From: Acridotheres tristis
Taxonomy: Eukaryota; Chordata; Aves; Passeriformes; Sturnidae
Assembly (NCBI GenBank): GCA_037013685.1
Contig: CM072886.1
Location: 90,136,422-90,200,421 of the forward strand
DNA: 64,000 nucleotides
Direction: 5' to 3'
Below the pieces are notes generated by a model. The model did not search any database. It worked only from the letters and a program-made list of their open reading frames with translations, and was not told the origin of the DNA. Made by a program: the position numbers and the translations under genes. Positions 61,186-64,000 of this stretch are shown in pieces (the first letter of the stretch is position 1; each line of letters opens with the position of its first letter).

Positions 61186-63288
61186 CTTCTTCCCTGTGAA
61201 AGAAGAGACGGTGGGCATAAATTGTAATACAAGAAACTCCACTTTTCTTTTTTTTTTTTTTACTGTGGAGATGGTCAATCAACCTACTATAAGTGACTCT
61301 GCTTTGAGCAGAGGGGAAGCAGTGGAAAGACTCATGTAAGAGTGAAGGAAGAAAGGAATAATTTAGATTGTATTGGATCCAGTGTAGCAGCAGAAGGAAG
61401 CACATATCAATTTAAAAGTAAAAACAGAAGGACAGTAAAATAAGGCAAATCAAGGATGTCCTAGCCTACTGTCCATCCTTGCTAAGCAATAAAACATTAG
61501 ATAAGAGCTCTTTTCCAAAGGGAAATGTGGCATACCTGGGTTGGAAGGAGGTGGTGAGGACAGGCCTGCCCAGGGACAGTAGTGTTCTGCTGCCTGTGTT
61601 GTATCTTGTCAGCTGTCGATTCCTACCCTGTTCCCAACATTCCTCATGTGTCATATGTGCTGTTTGAACTGGTAGGACTTCATGCTTCTTCTCTGCTCCT
61701 CACCACCTCTCTCTTGGTTTGGAGCTACTGCGAGCTTAGGGCCCCATGGTAGCATCTCCTCTCTTCATCATGACCTGATGGCATTGTCCAGCTGGCCCAG
61801 GTATCTGCTGGACTGCAGGGGCACAGAGCAGGCACACGTGGTGCAGCACCAGAGCAACTCGCTCCCTTTGCTTCTGTGTCTGCACATATCTCTTCAACTT
61901 GTATGACAGTGCCTTCTTTCCGCCTCAAAATCTTTGTATTCTGGCTGGGTACGTCAGACCTGAGCTGGTTTAATGTTCATGGATACTTTTTAACTTGAGG
62001 GAGGACACGTCTTAAACAAAGAAAACAAAAAAAAAAGCTGAACATGATTATATCCCTGTTAGGAAAAGCCTGGGCAACCATCCCTAGGGTAACAAGGAAA
62101 AGAGGTCACTGTAGAAATGCCGCAACCTACAGCAAGAATGGGAGGAGGGTTGAGGTATCTAAAGCGTAGGAGCTCTTGACAAGGAAAAATGAACGCTTTT
62201 TAAAGGAAAGAGAAATTGTGTCAAGGAATTCTGCCTGTTTTGTCACAGGTACTTTTCTGAAAAAACTGAAGCACTGCTACAGGAAAGGGTTCAGGGTGAC
62301 ACCAGCAGTGGCAACTTGCATGCCTAGGGGAAGTGATCAGTGTTAAATGCAGTTAAAGAAACTGTGTAGTGTTTTTCTTGCTGCAAATGAAAAGTTAATG
62401 CCAGTTATAAGGTAGTAGAAAGACAGGAAAGTAGCTTGTTTTAAAAGGTTTAACACATGGAGAATGAGGTGAAGACTCTAACCCAGACAGCAGCCCAGAA
62501 CTGAGAGTAAAAGTGAAGTGAGGTCTAAGATCTTTTGATCTTTCATTCAGTTTTGTTTGACTAAGATATTTCAGCAGCTTAGCCTGTAGAGCAGCCTTAG
62601 GTGCAAATGTGCATAAGTCTTTATTGATTTTTGAGGAAATGTTCTTGTGAATATACTCACTAAAGAATGCATGCTTGAAAATCATTGCTTCATTCAGTTA
62701 GTGCCTATTTCTTAAAGTATAGAGAAATTACATATCAGGAATACCAAGAATGTAAAATGGATGTATGTGGCACGAGAGGAAAGACAGTTGAGGTGGAGGT
62801 CAGGGTCTGGGGTAAAGAGGCAGAGAACTGTGTGTGCCAAAGGAGCTCCTGAATGGAACTGTGCCAGGAAAGACGCTGGAGAATTTACACTGTACAGACA
62901 CAGATGATCTTTCTTTCTGCCCACAGTTAGTCTGTTAACAGCTTGCAAGATCACAGTAGACATGAGGAAAAAATAATTTTAAAGGATCCCAGAAACACTG
63001 AGTTGAAAGCAAGGAAGTGAATGTTTATGAGATACATTTATGAGAATATTAACTGTTGGCAACGTAGGCATCCCTTTCAAGTTGAATGGGAGGAATAGGG
63101 TTTAAAATTATAAGGAACCTTTTAAAAATTAATGCCAAGATACAGCCTAATGGGAGCAACAGGGTACTGAAAAATATTCCTGAGAGTAGTGGTTGCATCC
63201 TTGTTTCATGTGTGTAAATTAAAAATGGTATTTAGTAGGAATGATAAAGAAGACAGGTGAAAAATGCACTCAAGCGCATTTGTCAACA
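61186..63288. other. Noncoding stretch, no gene recognised
   Basis: Starts with a diverged stretch that could still be CR1-derived, then a T14 run (61248-61261). The remainder is ordinary AT-rich sequence with a GC-richer patch at 61680-61900. No domain or exon pattern was recognised. Confidence 0.5.
61248..61261. repeat. T14 homopolymer
   Basis: A run of 14 T after CACTTTTC. On the minus strand it reads as an A-run. Confidence 0.88.
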
Positions 63289-63324
63289 ATTTATTTACTA
63301 TTTTATTTACTAATTTATTTACTA
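63289..63324. repeat. 12-bp tandem repeat, three copies
   Basis: ATTTATTTACTA, TTTTATTTACTA and ATTTATTTACTA lie head to tail with an exact 12-bp period and one substitution. This is a local slippage array. Confidence 0.95.
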
Positions 63325-64000
63325 TTAATTGGTCAAATAATGAAGTCCTAGTGAAATATTTTTCATGTTTTATTTCCTTTAGTCTGGAAATATTGACTGC
63401 ATAAGGAAAATTGAAATAAGAGATAATTACTTATGGAAAAATGCCTGCAGTCTCTGCCTGTATAGCCATTATATTGTCTGTATGGACTTTATAAATACAC
63501 ATAGTGTATGGTGATCAGAAAATTTCTTTTCCAGAAAAGGAAAATATTGCTAAGAGCTGTAGAAGATACTGATACTATCATTTCAACCTTTTTCTTAATT
63601 TTTCTTGTACTGATCTGTAGTAGTGGCATTGGAGAATGGAGATTTAATATACAATGCTGGAAAAAGCAACAAACCTATAGGTTATTAATTGTAAAAAATA
63701 TATGGAATAGTTGAAACTATTTGGCTCCCATACTTCACAACAGAGGAAAAAACAGGCCATCTTCTTTTAAAAGACTTTATAACTTTTCATATTCATATGT
63801 GTATAATTTTCCAGATACATGCTTTTTTTCCTCAGCAGAATTACCACATCTGATACTGTGAGCCTGAGGACAGGCAGCAAAAACTCACCAAAGGCTACAC
63901 CTTGTAGCTGCCACTTTGTGCTGTAACTTGTTATAAAAGATTTCCTGTAAATGCTTACTTTTCTGACATATTCAAGTTAGCCTTTTGACTTAAATGTTTC
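63325..64000. other. Noncoding right edge, no gene recognised
   Basis: AT-rich sequence with stops in all frames except a 68-codon frame (63508-63714) of no recognisable character. Nothing else is seen. Confidence 0.5.

Noticed and set aside
1..64000. Bacterial or phage features: operons, ribosome binding sites, CRISPR, tRNA or rRNA genes
   Set aside because: Repeat content (CR1, MIR), frame structure and composition are those of vertebrate noncoding DNA. No candidate of these types was seen on either strand.

Overview
This window reads as ordinary, gene-poor nuclear DNA of a bird, either intergenic or deep intronic. Four fragments of CR1 (chicken repeat 1) LINEs are recognisable. Two of them carry the avian-type CR1 3' end, with a 'GATCTAGTGGAAGGTGTCC'-like block, then 'GGTCCCTTCCAACCCAAACC' and a terminal 'ATTCTATG' motif. 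Two older MIR-type SINE relics are present. The sequence is AT-rich by eye and depleted in CpG. Every reading frame is broken at near-random spacing. I see no bacterial-type genes, operons, rRNA, tRNA, CRISPR array or intact mobile element. The organism could be a passerine or another neoavian bird, but the sequence alone does not fix the order.

Layout. 1-720: a (TTCC)n microsatellite of about 368 bp, with unique flanks and an A-run. 721-32,400: noncoding DNA with small simple repeats, a MIR relic near 14.6 kb, and purine and T/G tracts near 20.2 and 23.2 kb. It also holds a few short exon-like or conserved-looking stretches at 4.7, 22.8 and 30.8 kb. 32,412-32,822: the best gene candidate, a minus-strand stretch with an acceptor-like site, a short reading frame ending in an acidic C-terminus, a GC- and CpG-rich 3' UTR-like segment, and AATAAA followed by U-rich sequence. 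32.8-64 kb: more noncoding DNA. This part holds a MIR relic (35.7 kb), an antisense CR1 fragment (36.9-37.25 kb), short tandem duplications (47.6, 54.3 and 63.3 kb), two CR1 3' ends (53.0 and 60.1 kb) and a fragment from the CR1 endonuclease region (61.0 kb).

No complete protein-coding gene can be supported. If the 32.4-32.8 kb segment is a real last exon, its gene runs on the minus strand and its earlier exons lie at higher coordinates, inside or beyond this window. I could not name that gene. Most ATG-to-stop frames here are chance frames, microsatellite translations or antisense CR1, and they are left out. No convincing new biological system was found. The points most worth checking are the candidate terminal exon, the exon-like stretches at 4.7 and 22.8 kb, the candidate conserved elements, and the very long pure GGAA/TTCC array.
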